In this document: positions 1-8,791 of the stretch, piece after piece
Position numbering within the stretch: position 1 is the first letter of the stretch
Layout: the number at the start of each line of letters is the position of its first letter
The notes under the pieces: model-generated
Seen by the model: only the letters and a program-made list of their open reading frames with translations
What the model was told of the DNA's origin: nothing
Databases searched by the model: none
Made by a program: the position numbers and the translations under genes
Source of the DNA: Micromonospora sp. NBC_01699
Lineage (GTDB): Bacteria > Actinomycetota > Actinomycetes > Mycobacteriales > Micromonosporaceae
Direction of reading: 5' to 3'
Assembly (NCBI RefSeq): GCF_036250065.1
Contig: NZ_CP109199.1
Location: 3,596,001 to 3,660,000 of the forward strand
DNA: 64,000 bases

Positions 1-1
1 G

Positions 2-865
2 TACGCCGGCGCCTCCACCACCGTGGCCGACCAGCAGTCGCAGATCTCGGCGATGGTCACCAAGGGCGCCAAGGTGATCGTCATCGGCGCGACCGACGCC
101 GCGCAGCTCGCGACCCAGGTCGAGGCGGCGAAGAAGGAGGGCGCGGTGGTGATCGCGTACGACCGGCTGATCACGAACACCAAGGACGTGGACTACTACG
201 TCGCGTACGACAACTTCAAGGTCGGTCAGCTCCAGGGCGAGGCGCTGCTCAAGGGCATGAAGGAGAAGAAGCCGACCGGCCCGTACACGATCGAGCTGTT
301 CGCCGGCTCGCCGGACGACAACAACTCCGGGGTGTTCTTCAACGGCGCGATGGACATCCTGAAGAAGGAGATCGACGCCGGCAACGTGGTGGTCGGCTCC
401 GGCCAGACCGACATCAAGCAGGTCGCCACCGAGGGCTGGAAGGCCGAGAACGCCCAGCGGCGGATGGACTCGCTGCTCACCTCCAGCTACAGCAGCAAGA
501 CCCTGGACGGCGTGCTCTCGCCGAACGACACCCTGGCCCGCGCGATCATCACCTCGGTCAAGGGTGCCAACAAGCCGCTGCCGGTGGTGACCGGGCAGGA
601 CTCCGAGGTCGAGTCGGTCAAGTCGATCATGGCGGGCGAGCAGTACTCGACCATCAACAAGGACACCCGCAACCTGGTCAAGCAGACCATCCAGATGGTC
701 AAGGACCTCCAGTCCGGGAAGGACGCCCAGGTCAACGACGCCAAGTCGTACGACAACGGCGTCAAGGTCGTCCCGGCGTACCTGCTCGCGCCGCTGATCG
801 TCACCAAGACCAACGCCGTCGAGGCGTACGCCAACGACCCGAAGCTGGCCCCGCTCACCAAGTAA
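2..865 (+). CDS. Sugar ABC transporter substrate-binding protein (ChvE/XylF-like), 5' truncated by window edge
   Basis: This is the periplasmic-binding-protein-like, sugar-binding subunit of an ABC importer, normally a lipoprotein outside the membrane. The reading frame is open from base 2, before the first GTG at 23, so the signal peptide and first lobe residues lie outside the window. The visible 287 codons show the type I fold: VIVIGATDAAQLATQVEAAK (hinge of the first lobe), VIAYDRLI, then YVAYDNFKVGQLQGEALLKG and GVLSPNDTLARAIITSVKG, typical of xylose/multiple-monosaccharide binders of the ChvE class. It ends 37 bases before a strong terminator hairpin, so it is the last gene of its transcript, or the permease and ATPase genes lie elsewhere. 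The exact sugar cannot be told. Confidence 0.9.
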   Translation, partial: YAGASTTVADQQSQISAMVTKGAKVIVIGATDAAQLATQVEAAKKEGAVVIAYDRLITNTKDVDYYVAYDNFKVGQLQGEALLKGMKEKKPTGPYTIELFAGSPDDNNSGVFFNGAMDILKKEIDAGNVVVGSGQTDIKQVATEGWKAENAQRRMDSLLTSSYSSKTLDGVLSPNDTLARAIITSVKGANKPLPVVTGQDSEVESVKSIMAGEQYSTINKDTRNLVKQTIQMVKDLQSGKDAQVNDAKSYDNGVKVVPAYLLAPLIVTKTNAVEAYANDPKLAPLTK

Positions 866-900
866 CACCCGAGCGAGTAACACCCGTTCGAACGGCATCA

Positions 901-934
901 TCGGGTCCCCGGAGTTCCCACTCCGGGGACCCGG
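901..934 (+). terminator. Strong intrinsic-type terminator hairpin after the sugar-binding protein
   Basis: A perfect inverted repeat has arms at 902-915 and 920-933 and a TCCC tetraloop. It is very GC-rich and has no clear U-tract, as is usual for actinobacterial hairpin terminators. It lies 37 bases after the stop codon and before the next promoter region. Confidence 0.8.
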
Positions 935-1041
935 TCCCGTCCCGGGCAGCACACGCGGCATGATGGGTAGCTGCCGAAGGTGCCACCGGAGGACGGTGGC
1001 AGCGCCAGTTCAGCAGCACCGAACCAGGTGACAGGAGAACC

Positions 1042-1833
1042 ATGAGCACCCTCGCCGACCAGACCATCGCCGCCCTGCGCTCGGGCCACGACGAACTTGC
1101 CGCTTTCGTCCGGGACCTCGGCCCGGAGGACCTGCTCCGGCCCTCCGGCGCCAGCGAGTGGCAGGTGTCCCAGGTGCTCAGCCATCTGGGCAGTGGCGCC
1201 GAGATCGGCCTGGCGGGACTGACCGCCGCGATCGAGGGTGGATCCGCGCCCGACGGCGAGTTCAACCGCAAGGTGTGGGCCCGGTGGGACGCCATGACCG
1301 CCGACGAGCACGCCGCCGGGTTCCTCGAAGCCAACCAGCGGCTGGTCGAGGCGTACGAGGCGCTGGACCCGACCACCCGCGCGGAGCTGCGGGTGGACCT
1401 CGGCTTCCTGCCCGAGCCGATCGACGTCGGCAACGCCGCCCGGTTCCGGCTCAGCGAGTTCGCCCTGCACCAGTGGGACGTCGAGGTCGGCTTCAACCCG
1501 TACGCGACCGTCACGCCGACGGCGGTGCCGCTGCTGCTCGACCAGGCCGCGGGGATGCTCGCCTGGACCGGTCGCCCCGACACCCTCGCCGGCCGGCAGG
1601 GCACCCTGGCGCTGCGGCTGAGCGACCCCGACCGGGCGTACGGGCTGCGGCTCGGTGAGCGGTTCGAGCTGACCGACGTACCGGAGCAGCCGGACGGTGA
1701 ACTGGTCATCCCGGCCGAGGCGTGGCTGCGGCTGTCCGTCGGCCGGCTCGCCGAGCGGTACACGCCGGACGGCGTGCGGGTGACCGGCCCGTTCAGCCTG
1801 GACGACCTGCGCCGGGCCTTCCCCGGCTTCTGA
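1042..1833 (+). CDS. Maleylpyruvate isomerase family mycothiol-dependent enzyme
   Basis: The N-terminal half (residues about 5-150) reads as the DinB-like four-helix MDMPI_N domain: AALRSGHDELAAFVRDL, then ASEWQVSQVLSHLGSGAEIG and, further on, FALHQWDVEVG, where spaced His residues could bind a metal. The C-terminal part (about 165-263) is the usual small MDMPI_C-like domain. Members use mycothiol, the actinobacterial thiol, for isomerisation or detoxification; most, like this one, have no known substrate. The ATG at 1042 follows AGGAGAA at good spacing. It stands alone between a terminator and a convergent gene. The family is clear, the reaction is not. Confidence 0.82.
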   Translation: MSTLADQTIAALRSGHDELAAFVRDLGPEDLLRPSGASEWQVSQVLSHLGSGAEIGLAGLTAAIEGGSAPDGEFNRKVWARWDAMTADEHAAGFLEANQRLVEAYEALDPTTRAELRVDLGFLPEPIDVGNAARFRLSEFALHQWDVEVGFNPYATVTPTAVPLLLDQAAGMLAWTGRPDTLAGRQGTLALRLSDPDRAYGLRLGERFELTDVPEQPDGELVIPAEAWLRLSVGRLAERYTPDGVRVTGPFSLDDLRRAFPGF

Positions 1834-1913
1834 TCCCGGCCGGGGCGCCGTCGTACCGGCGGATCGTGTGACACCGGCGGGTGGTCAGGCGATCCGCCCG
1901 GTTTTCCGGACGT

Positions 1914-2291
1914 TCAGCGGACCAGCAGGTCGAGCAGGCGCGCCAGCTCGCCGGCCGGATCCTCGGTCAGTCCGGTGTGTACCGGACCGGCCTGGATCAC
2001 CGTGCTGCGCGGCGCGGTGAGCCAGCGGAACCGTTCGCCGAGCCGCATCCCGGCCGCCGGTCCGCCCGTCGGCCCACCGGTGCAGGTGGTGTCCCAGCCG
2101 CGCAGTGCGGTGGCGACCGCCTCCACGTCGACGCCGGGATCGAGGCAACGCAGCCGATCGGCGTCGAGGTGGAGACTCACCGCGAGGAAGTCGCGGGACT
2201 GGCAGTAGAGCACCACTCCGACGTTGATCTGCTCGCCCCGCTCGACGCGCGGGACGGCGCGGATGGCCGCGTACTCGAAGGGTTTCCTCAT
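1914..2291 (-). CDS. DUF3037 domain-containing protein
   Basis: This 125-aa soluble protein begins FEYAAIRAVPRVERGEQINV and continues VGVVLYCQSRDFLAV, the recognisable DUF3037 opening. The biochemical role of this family is not known. Its ATG overlaps the stop of the HipA-like kinase gene by four bases (ATGA at 2288-2291), so the two are translated as a coupled pair. The coupling suggests that the products act together, perhaps as partner or substrate of the kinase; this is inference from position only. Confidence 0.75.
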   Translation of the reverse strand: MRKPFEYAAIRAVPRVERGEQINVGVVLYCQSRDFLAVSLHLDADRLRCLDPGVDVEAVATALRGWDTTCTGGPTGGPAAGMRLGERFRWLTAPRSTVIQAGPVHTGLTEDPAGELARLLDLLVR

Positions 2292-3046
2292 GTCGTCGCC
2301 ACCCGGGGCAGCCAGGCGCCGGAGTCGGCGACCCGGGCGGACAGGTGGGCCAGGTACGCCGCCCGTGCCTCGTCCGGGGACCCGAAGTCCGGCCCGGTGA
2401 GCCAGTCGTCGGGCACCAGCGTCAGCACCCCGGCCAGCAGGTCGGCCGTCACCCGTGGGGCGAGCTCGGCGTCGGCCTCGGCGACCCGCGTCGCGTACGG
2501 CGCCAGGACGTGGTCGTCGGCCCGGAACGGCCGCCGGACGGCCGCCGCCGAACGGGGCCAGTTGTGGTGGAAGTAGATCGCCGCGCCGTGGTCGATCAGC
2601 CAGAGCTCGCGGTGCCAGATCAGCAGGTTCGGGTTACGCCAGCTCCGGTCGACGTTCTCCAGGTACGCGTCGAGCCAGAGCACCCGCGAGGCGAGTTCCG
2701 GATCCACCGGGTGCGCGAGCGGGTCGTAGCCGAGCGCGCCGGGCAGGAAGTCCAGGCCGAGGTTGGCACCGCCGCTGGCCGCGAGCAGTTCCTGGACCTC
2801 CTGGTCGGGCTCGGCGCGGGCGATGATCGGGTCGATGTCGATCACCACCAGCCGGGGTACGGGCAGCCCCAGGCTCCGCGCGAGTTCACCGGCCACCACC
2901 TCGGCCACCAGCGTCTTCGGGCCCTGCCCGGCACCCCGGAACTTCACCACGTACGTGCCGAGGTCGTCCGCCTCGACCAGGCCCGGTAGCGAACCGCCCT
3001 CGCGCAGCGGGGTCACGTATCGGGTCCCGGTGACGTGACGCAGCAT
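2288..3046 (-). CDS. HipA-like kinase domain protein
   Basis: The 252-aa protein resembles the HipA/PI3K-like kinase core but is much shorter than full HipA (about 440 aa) and lacks the N-terminal HipA_N part. Visible kinase elements are the phosphate-binding lysine in YVVKFRG, a helix glutamate in VAEVVAGELARSLGLP, the catalytic-loop-like DAYLENVDRSWRNPNLLI and the metal-binding LIDHG. The ATG at 3046 is preferred; a GTG nine bases upstream is also in frame. It is followed by DUF3037 with a four-base overlap. Such short HipA-like/DUF3037 pairs differ from hipBA toxin-antitoxin loci because no HTH antitoxin is present. Its substrate is unknown. Confidence 0.72.
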   Translation of the reverse strand: MLRHVTGTRYVTPLREGGSLPGLVEADDLGTYVVKFRGAGQGPKTLVAEVVAGELARSLGLPVPRLVVIDIDPIIARAEPDQEVQELLAASGGANLGLDFLPGALGYDPLAHPVDPELASRVLWLDAYLENVDRSWRNPNLLIWHRELWLIDHGAAIYFHHNWPRSAAAVRRPFRADDHVLAPYATRVAEADAELAPRVTADLLAGVLTLVPDDWLTGPDFGSPDEARAAYLAHLSARVADSGAWLPRVATT

Positions 3047-3151
3047 GCCGCCCACCCTAGTGGCGGCCGGGAGCGCGGCGACGGCGGGATGCCGCGCCGA
3101 TCGTGCACGAATCGTGGCGCCGGCCCACCGGGACCGGGCACCCGACCGGCG

Positions 3152-4204
3152 TCAGGACCCGGACGTCGTGTCGTCGGCGAGCAGTTCGCGGACCCGGGGG
3201 ATGACCTCGGTGCCGTACAGCTCGATGGCGGTCATCAGTCGGTCGTGCGGCAGGGTGCCGTTGGAGTACTTCAGGTCGAAGCGCTGCACGCCCAGGGCCC
3301 GTACCGTGTTCGCGATCTTCCGGGCGACGGTCTCCGGCGACCCGACGTGCATGGCCCCCTCGGTGACGTCGTGGTCGAAGCGCTCCCGCGTCATGGGCGG
3401 CCAGCCCCGCTCGGCACCGATCCGGTTGAACAGCACCCGCACGTGCGGCCAGAGGATGTCGGCCGCCTCCTCGTCGGTCCGCGCGACGAAGCCGGGGGAG
3501 TGCACCGCGACCGGAAGCGGCTCCTTGCCGAACTCGGCCAGGGCGCGGTGGTACAGGTCGACGTAGGGCGCGAACCGGGCCGGGGCGCCGCCGATGATGG
3601 CCAGCACCAGCGGGAAGCCGTACTCGGCGGCGCGGACGACCGACTCGGGGCTGCCGCCGACACCGATCCAGGTACGGATGTGTCCGGACTCGGTCTTCGG
3701 GTAGACGTGCTGCTTCTCCAGCGGGGCGCGTACGGTGCCCTGCCAGCTGACCGCGTCCTCGGTCAGCAGGTGCGACATCAGGTCGGCCTTCTCCGCGAAG
3801 AGCCGGTCGTAGTCGGTGAGGTCGTAGCCGAACAGCGGGAACGACTCGGTGAACGAGCCACGGCCGAGGGTGATCTCGGCGCGTCCGTGCGAGAGCGCGT
3901 CGAGGGTGGCGAACCGCTCGAAGACGCGTACCGGGTCGTCGGAGCTGAGCACGGTGACGGCGGTGCCGAGGCGGATCCGTTCGGTCCGGCTGGCGATCGC
4001 GGCGAGCACGATCTCGGGCGCCGACACCGCGTAGTCGTCGCGGTGGTGCTCACCGATGCCGAAGCCGTCGATGCCCAGCCGGTCGGCGAGCACCGCCTGC
4101 TCGACGACGTTCCGGATCACCTGGCCGTACGGTAGGCGGTTGCCCTCGGCGTCGACGGTGACGTCGCCGAAGGTGTCCAGGCCGAACTCCACACCGGTCG
4201 CCAT
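3152..4204 (-). CDS. LLM class flavin-dependent oxidoreductase
   Basis: The 350-aa protein has the bacterial luciferase-like TIM-barrel pattern: VEFGLDTFGDV at the start, DGFGIGEHHRDDYAVSAPE, then RIRLGTAVTVLSSDDPVRVFERFATLDALS and GRAEITLGRGSF, as in the alkanal-monooxygenase-like subgroup. These enzymes use reduced FMN or F420 supplied by other proteins; which one cannot be told here. The start at 4204 is preceded by GGGAGAG. It is a single gene, 97 bases from the HipA-like gene. The family is certain, the substrate unknown. Confidence 0.88.
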   Translation of the reverse strand: MATGVEFGLDTFGDVTVDAEGNRLPYGQVIRNVVEQAVLADRLGIDGFGIGEHHRDDYAVSAPEIVLAAIASRTERIRLGTAVTVLSSDDPVRVFERFATLDALSHGRAEITLGRGSFTESFPLFGYDLTDYDRLFAEKADLMSHLLTEDAVSWQGTVRAPLEKQHVYPKTESGHIRTWIGVGGSPESVVRAAEYGFPLVLAIIGGAPARFAPYVDLYHRALAEFGKEPLPVAVHSPGFVARTDEEAADILWPHVRVLFNRIGAERGWPPMTRERFDHDVTEGAMHVGSPETVARKIANTVRALGVQRFDLKYSNGTLPHDRLMTAIELYGTEVIPRVRELLADDTTSGS

Positions 4205-4358
4205 GATGTCTCTCCCTCGTCGGTACGCCCCGGGCGTACCCGCGCCGTGACTACTTCCGGCGGTGCAACGGCGGTGCCGATGATCCCATTCCCGTCCCGT
4301 GACGGCTCATGCCCGATCCCGGTGCGGCGGACCGGGCGGTCTGCCGCACCAGGCTCGG

Positions 4359-5378
4359 TCAGCCGCGGGAACGCGGCAGGCAGCACTTCTTGTACTTGTT
4401 ACCCGAACCGCACCAGCAGGCGTCGTTGCGCTCGGGCGGCCACGGGATCTGGCTGGACCCGGTCGTCAGCTCCTGCGCGTACGCCGCGCGGATCTTCGGG
4501 TCGGTCGGATCCCCACCCCGCTGGGGGGCGAAACCGACCAGTCCGTCGAGCGAACCCCTGAGCACGGTCAGCCCGGTACGGCCGCCACCGGCGAGCCGGG
4601 TCAGCTCCCGCTCCAGCCGGGCCCGGTGCTCGTCCCAGTCCCGGCCGTAGGTCTCGCCCAGGGCGGGCCAGTCCGACCGCAGCCGGTCGAAGTCGTCCCG
4701 GGGCCAGAACAGCAGGTCGGTGGCGGTCGGCTCGGTCACCGTACGGCCGGTGTTACCGGTCAGGCCGCTCTCCAGCCGGTCGGCCAGGTTGTCGTTCTGG
4801 TCGTGCGGCAGGGCGAGGTCCCGGCGTACCCGGTGGCGCTGCTGGAGCAGGAAGAACAGCACCCCGGCGGAGTCGGCGTCCTTCGGTTCCTTCGGCTGGT
4901 CGGTGGAGGCGGCGCGGTCCGCCATGATCGTCTCCACCGCCGTGGTCAACCACTGCTCGGCGGTGCTGCTGCGACCGCCGGCGTCCAGCGCGGCGCTGAC
5001 GTACGCCGCGGCGTCGCCCTGTTCGGTGAGCAGTGGGCGCAGCGCGGTGAGTTCGTCGATCGCCTCGTCGTCCCGGCCGACGCGGAACAGGATCCGGGCG
5101 CGCAGCGCGCGGGCGAAAGCGCCGGTGCTGTCATCCTGTGTCCGGTACGCGTCGACGGCCCGATCCGCGTAGCGCAGCGCGGCGTCGAGTTTCGCCCTGC
5201 TCTCGGCGATCTCGGCGGCCAGGGTGAGCGCGTAGCCGGTGTCGGTCGGGTCGGCCAGCCGGCCCTGGTCGGCGGCCTCGGCCAGTTCGGCGGCGATGCC
5301 GAGCGGGTTTGCCGCGCCGAGCGCGGACTGGCGCAACTCGGTCAGATCGGCGCTGGTGAGCACGTTAGTCGTTGGCAC
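4359..5378 (-). CDS. SEC-C metal-binding motif protein with TPR-like helices
   Basis: The last 20 residues carry CWCGSGNKYKKCC, the SEC-C zinc motif found at the end of SecA and in many stand-alone proteins. The first 180 residues are alanine-rich helical repeats (LAAEIAESRAKLDAALRYAD, ALRARILFRVGRDDEAIDEL) that look like tetratricopeptide repeats. The middle part is not recognised. No signal peptide or membrane segment is seen, so it should be cytoplasmic. It may be a protein- or ribosome-binding adaptor, but no function is established. Confidence 0.75.
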   Translation of the reverse strand: MPTTNVLTSADLTELRQSALGAANPLGIAAELAEAADQGRLADPTDTGYALTLAAEIAESRAKLDAALRYADRAVDAYRTQDDSTGAFARALRARILFRVGRDDEAIDELTALRPLLTEQGDAAAYVSAALDAGGRSSTAEQWLTTAVETIMADRAASTDQPKEPKDADSAGVLFFLLQQRHRVRRDLALPHDQNDNLADRLESGLTGNTGRTVTEPTATDLLFWPRDDFDRLRSDWPALGETYGRDWDEHRARLERELTRLAGGGRTGLTVLRGSLDGLVGFAPQRGGDPTDPKIRAAYAQELTTGSSQIPWPPERNDACWCGSGNKYKKCCLPRSRG

Positions 5379-5436
5379 GGTTTCACGTTACTGCGCCAGC
5401 CGGGGTGAGCGTCGTCGCTGCGCTGTTGCACCCGTC

Positions 5437-6552
5437 TCACCCCGACCGGTGGCCGGTCGCGTCGGCCGGGAACAGGATCACCGAGCGGGCCCCCTCGCCC
5501 CGGGCCATCCGGTCCAGCGCCGCCGGGGCCTGGTCGAGGCCGATCCGATCGGTGATCAGCGGGCCCAGGTCGAGCGACCCGTCGAGTGCCGCGTCGGCGA
5601 GTTCGGGCAGGTCCCGGTCGGGGTCGGAGGAGCCGTAGACCGAGGAGCGGAGGATCCGGGCGGAGTGGAAGATGTCGAGCGCGCCCAGTTCGACCACGTC
5701 GTCCCTGGCACCCATGCCGACCACGGTGACCTGGCCGCCCCGGCGGGTGGCCCGCCAGGCCAGCCGGATCGTCGCCGCCCGGCCGACGCACTCGAACGCG
5801 TGGTCGACGCCCCGGCCGCCGGTGCGCGTGCGTACCGCCTTGTTCAGCGTGTCGTCGGAGCGCAGGAAGTCGGTGGCCCCGGCGGCGAGGGCCAGGTCGC
5901 GTTTTGCCTCCGACAGGTCGACGGCGATCACCGGGTCGGCGCCGGCCGCGCGGGCGGCGGCCACCACGGACAGACCCACCCCGCCGAGGCCGATCACCGC
6001 GACCGCGTCGCCGGCGACAACCCCTGCGGTACGGCGTACCGCGCCGACGCCGGTGAGCACGGCGCAGCCGAGCAGGGCGGCGGACTCGAACGGCAGCCCG
6101 GCCGGGACCGGGACGACCGCGTTCGCCGCCACCACCACCTCCTCGGCGAGCGCGCCGAGCCCGAGGGTGACGTGCAGCGGTGTCCCGTCGGCCAGGGTGG
6201 CGCCGTGCGGTACGGCCGGAGTGCCGGTGGTGGCGCAGAGCCACGGCTCGTCCCGCCGGCAGAACCAGCACTCCCGGCACGGTGGCGCCCAGTTCAGTGC
6301 GACGTGGTCGCCGACCCGGACCCGGTCGACCCCGGCACCGGCCGCGAGCACCACCCCGGCGGCCTCGTGCCCCAGCACCAGCGGGTACGGCGGCGCCAGC
6401 GTCCCGTTGACCATCGACAGGTCGGAGTGGCACACCCCGGCGGCGCGGATCGCCACCCGTACCTCGGTCGGTCCCGGTGCCGGCAGCAGGATCCGTTCGA
6501 TCCGGGGTGCCGTGCCGGCCGCACCGGCGACCAACGCGCGTACCAGGCTCAT
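5437..6552 (-). CDS. Zinc-dependent alcohol dehydrogenase (MDR superfamily)
   Basis: This 371-aa medium-chain dehydrogenase oxidises an alcohol to an aldehyde with NAD(P). Catalytic-zinc ligands are visible as Cys41 (GVCHSDL), His62 and Glu63 (GHEAAG); structural-zinc cysteines are Cys92, 95, 98 and 106. The Rossmann motif is AVIGLGGVGLSVVAAARAAG. Its ATG overlaps the stop of the aldehyde dehydrogenase gene (ATGA at 6549-6552), so the two are one operon. Together they would convert an alcohol to the acid. It resembles class III-like actinobacterial dehydrogenases; the natural alcohol is unknown. Confidence 0.9.
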   Translation of the reverse strand: MSLVRALVAGAAGTAPRIERILLPAPGPTEVRVAIRAAGVCHSDLSMVNGTLAPPYPLVLGHEAAGVVLAAGAGVDRVRVGDHVALNWAPPCRECWFCRRDEPWLCATTGTPAVPHGATLADGTPLHVTLGLGALAEEVVVAANAVVPVPAGLPFESAALLGCAVLTGVGAVRRTAGVVAGDAVAVIGLGGVGLSVVAAARAAGADPVIAVDLSEAKRDLALAAGATDFLRSDDTLNKAVRTRTGGRGVDHAFECVGRAATIRLAWRATRRGGQVTVVGMGARDDVVELGALDIFHSARILRSSVYGSSDPDRDLPELADAALDGSLDLGPLITDRIGLDQAPAALDRMARGEGARSVILFPADATGHRSG

Positions 6553-7967
6553 CGCTGGATGGCCTTGGTCTGGCGGAACTCGTCGAGCCCGAAGGTGCCC
6601 AGTTCCCGGCCGAGCCCGGACTCCTTGTAGCCGCCGAACGGGGCGAGCGGGTTGAACGCCGCGCCGTTGATGTCGACCGAGCCGGTACGCATCCGTCGGG
6701 CGACAGCGAGCGCCCGGTCGTCGTCGCCCGACCACACCGCGCCGGCCAGCCCGTACCGGGAGTTGTTGGCCACCGCGACGGCCTGGTCGTCGTCGTCGAA
6801 CGGGATCACCGCCAGCACCGGGCCGAAGATCTCCTCCTGGGCCAGGGCGCTGTCCGGGTCGACGTCGGCGAACACGGTCGGGGCGACGAAGTGGCCACGC
6901 TCGGGCACCTTCGCGTCGGGACCGCCGAGGACCAGTCGGGCGCCGTCGGCGAGGCCCTGTTCGACGTGGGCGCGTACGCGGTCGCGCTGGGCGGCCGAGA
7001 CCAGCGGGCCGAGCCGGGTGGCGGGGTCGAACGGGTCCCCGGTCCGGTAGCCCTCGGCGGCCCGAGCGGCGAGGTCGAGGGCTTCGTCGTAGCGGCTGCG
7101 GTGCACCAGCATCCGGGTCCACGCGGTGCAGGTCTGGCCGGAGTTGAGCAGGGCGCTGCCGACGCCGGCCTTCACCGCGGCGCCGAGGTCGGCGTCGTCG
7201 AGGATCACGTTGGCCGACTTGCCGCCGAGTTCCAGGGCGACGCGGGCGATCCGGTCGGCGGCGAGGTGCGAGATGCGCCGGCCGGTGGCGGTCGATCCGG
7301 TGAACGAGACCATGTTGATGTCCGGGTGGGCGGCGATCGCCTCGCCCACCACCGGGCCGGTCCCGGTGACCAGGTTGACCACGCCGGGCGGCAGTCCGGC
7401 CTCGTCGATCGCGTCGAACAGCAGGTACGCCACCAGCGGGGTCAGCTCGCTGGGTTTGACCACGACGGTGCAGCCGGCGGCGAGGGCGGGGGCGAGTTTG
7501 GCGACCACCTGGTGCAGCGGATAGTTCCACGGGGTGATCGCCCCGACCACGCCGACCGGCTCGTGCACCACCAGTGAGTTGCCGACGAGCTGACCGGGCG
7601 GTGGTTGCGCGGCCAGCTCGACGTAGCCGCGCAGTACGGTCAGCGGCAGTCCGGCCTGCACCCGGGTCGCCATCCTCAGCGGGGCGCCGAGTTCCAGCAC
7701 GACGGTACGGGCGATCTCGTCGCTCCGGGCGGTGAGTGCGGTGTGCAGCCGGTCGAGTGCGGCGGCCCGGTCGGCGGGGTCGGTCGCGGCCCAACTGTCG
7801 AAGGCGGCCCGGGCGGCGGCGACCGCCCGGTCCACGTCGGCGGTGGTGCCGGCCGGCACGGTGCCGATGACCTGCTCGGTGGTGGGGTTCTCGATTGGGA
7901 TGGTGTCGGTGGCGGCGGGGGTGACCCACTGGCCGTCGAGGTAGAGGTCGGTACGGGTGAGGTCCAT
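6549..7967 (-). CDS. NAD(P)-dependent aldehyde dehydrogenase
   Basis: This 472-aa enzyme has a complete ALDH active site: Asn148 in TPWNYP, Glu246 in LELGGKSA and nucleophile Cys280 in SGQTCTAW. It ends with PFGGYKESGLGRELG, the usual C-terminal signature. The ATG at 7967 was chosen because the protein then opens with the standard LYLDGQWV strand; the frame is open far upstream but that part overlaps tetR. It is the first gene of a two-gene operon and has its own dyad operator 27 bases upstream. It should oxidise the aldehyde formed by the downstream alcohol dehydrogenase. Confidence 0.92.
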   Translation of the reverse strand: MDLTRTDLYLDGQWVTPAATDTIPIENPTTEQVIGTVPAGTTADVDRAVAAARAAFDSWAATDPADRAAALDRLHTALTARSDEIARTVVLELGAPLRMATRVQAGLPLTVLRGYVELAAQPPPGQLVGNSLVVHEPVGVVGAITPWNYPLHQVVAKLAPALAAGCTVVVKPSELTPLVAYLLFDAIDEAGLPPGVVNLVTGTGPVVGEAIAAHPDINMVSFTGSTATGRRISHLAADRIARVALELGGKSANVILDDADLGAAVKAGVGSALLNSGQTCTAWTRMLVHRSRYDEALDLAARAAEGYRTGDPFDPATRLGPLVSAAQRDRVRAHVEQGLADGARLVLGGPDAKVPERGHFVAPTVFADVDPDSALAQEEIFGPVLAVIPFDDDDQAVAVANNSRYGLAGAVWSGDDDRALAVARRMRTGSVDINGAAFNPLAPFGGYKESGLGRELGTFGLDEFRQTKAIQR

Positions 7968-7993
7968 CGTGGGCCACCCCTCGGGGTCGACGG

Positions 7994-8012
7994 AAACTAG
8001 CGCTGCAAGTTT
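7994..8012. promoter_or_regulatory. Candidate TetR operator, copy 1, before the aldehyde dehydrogenase operon
   Basis: The site AAACTAGCGCTGCAAGTTT is an interrupted palindrome (AAACT-N9-AGTTT) with a central AGCGCT. It sits in the 50-bp gap between the tetR stop and the ALDH start. An almost identical site lies at 8792-8810 in the opposite orientation, before the acyl-CoA dehydrogenase operon. Being present at exactly these two promoters around a TetR gene makes it the likely binding site. Binding itself is inferred. Confidence 0.7.
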
Positions 8013-8017
8013 CGACT

Positions 8018-8683
8018 CTAGTACGCGCCGGCACCGGACGGCAGGGGAGGCAGCGGCCCGACCATCCGCTCGTAGGTGTGGGCGAGCCCTTCGATCAGGG
8101 CATCCAGGCCGAGCGTGAAGGCGCCCTCGTCGACGCTGCGCTGATGCTCGACCAGCCGGTGCGCCTGGGTCAGGTGGGGATACTGCTCGGCGTAGAAGCC
8201 GGGGTCCTCGACGAAACCGCGGGCGAACGAACCCAGCGCGGAGCCGGTCACGAAGTAGCGCATCAGCGCGCCGATGTGGGTGGCCCGCGCCGGTGGCCAG
8301 CCCGCGTCGACCAGCCCGCCGTAGACGGCGTCGGCCATGGCGAGCGCGGCCGGTCGGCGCCCCGGCCCCCGGGCCAGGTGCGGCACGATGTGCGGGTGGG
8401 CGGCGAGGGCGGCCCGGTAGGACAGTCCCCACCGGCGCAGTGCCTCCCGCCAGTCGGTGCTGCCGAACGACGAGACGTCGACCTGGGCGGTGATGCTGTC
8501 CGCCACCGCGTCCAGGATCTCGTCCTTGGTGGCGAAGTGGTTGTACAGCGACGGTCCGCGTACGCCCAGCTCGGCGGCGAGTCGCCGGGTGGAGAAGGCG
8601 CCGAGCCCGTCGGCGTCGATCAGGGCGGCGGCGGTCTCGATGATCCGCTGCCGGCTCAGCAGCGCCTGCCGTGGCCGGGGCAT
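8018..8683 (-). CDS. TetR family transcriptional repressor
   Basis: This 221-aa regulator has an N-terminal HTH at about residues 10-55 (IIETAAALIDADGLGAFSTR and LAAELGVRGPSLYNHFATKD) and an all-helical ligand-binding C-terminal domain of the TetR_C type. The ATG at 8683 is preferred over the upstream in-frame starts because AGGAGG precedes it at ideal spacing and because residue 1 then matches normal TetR length. It lies between two operons that share one dyad (7994-8012, 8792-8810), so it probably represses both. The inducer may be an intermediate, perhaps an acyl-CoA or aldehyde. Confidence 0.9.
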   Translation of the reverse strand: MPRPRQALLSRQRIIETAAALIDADGLGAFSTRRLAAELGVRGPSLYNHFATKDEILDAVADSITAQVDVSSFGSTDWREALRRWGLSYRAALAAHPHIVPHLARGPGRRPAALAMADAVYGGLVDAGWPPARATHIGALMRYFVTGSALGSFARGFVEDPGFYAEQYPHLTQAHRLVEHQRSVDEGAFTLGLDALIEGLAHTYERMVGPLPPLPSGAGAY

Positions 8684-8791
8684 GGCGTACCTCCTGCTCG
8701 GTCCTCCCGGTGTCACCGGAGCTGCCCGTACACCCGGGGTCATCCGGGTTCCATCTGCCGAGACTCTGCCACACGGGGGCTGGACGGAACA

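Noticed and set aside
5437-8034. 865-codon minus-strand frame containing the alcohol dehydrogenase
   Set aside because: The part upstream of 6552 is the wrong frame of the aldehyde dehydrogenase; the true ATG is at 6552 with a four-base overlap.
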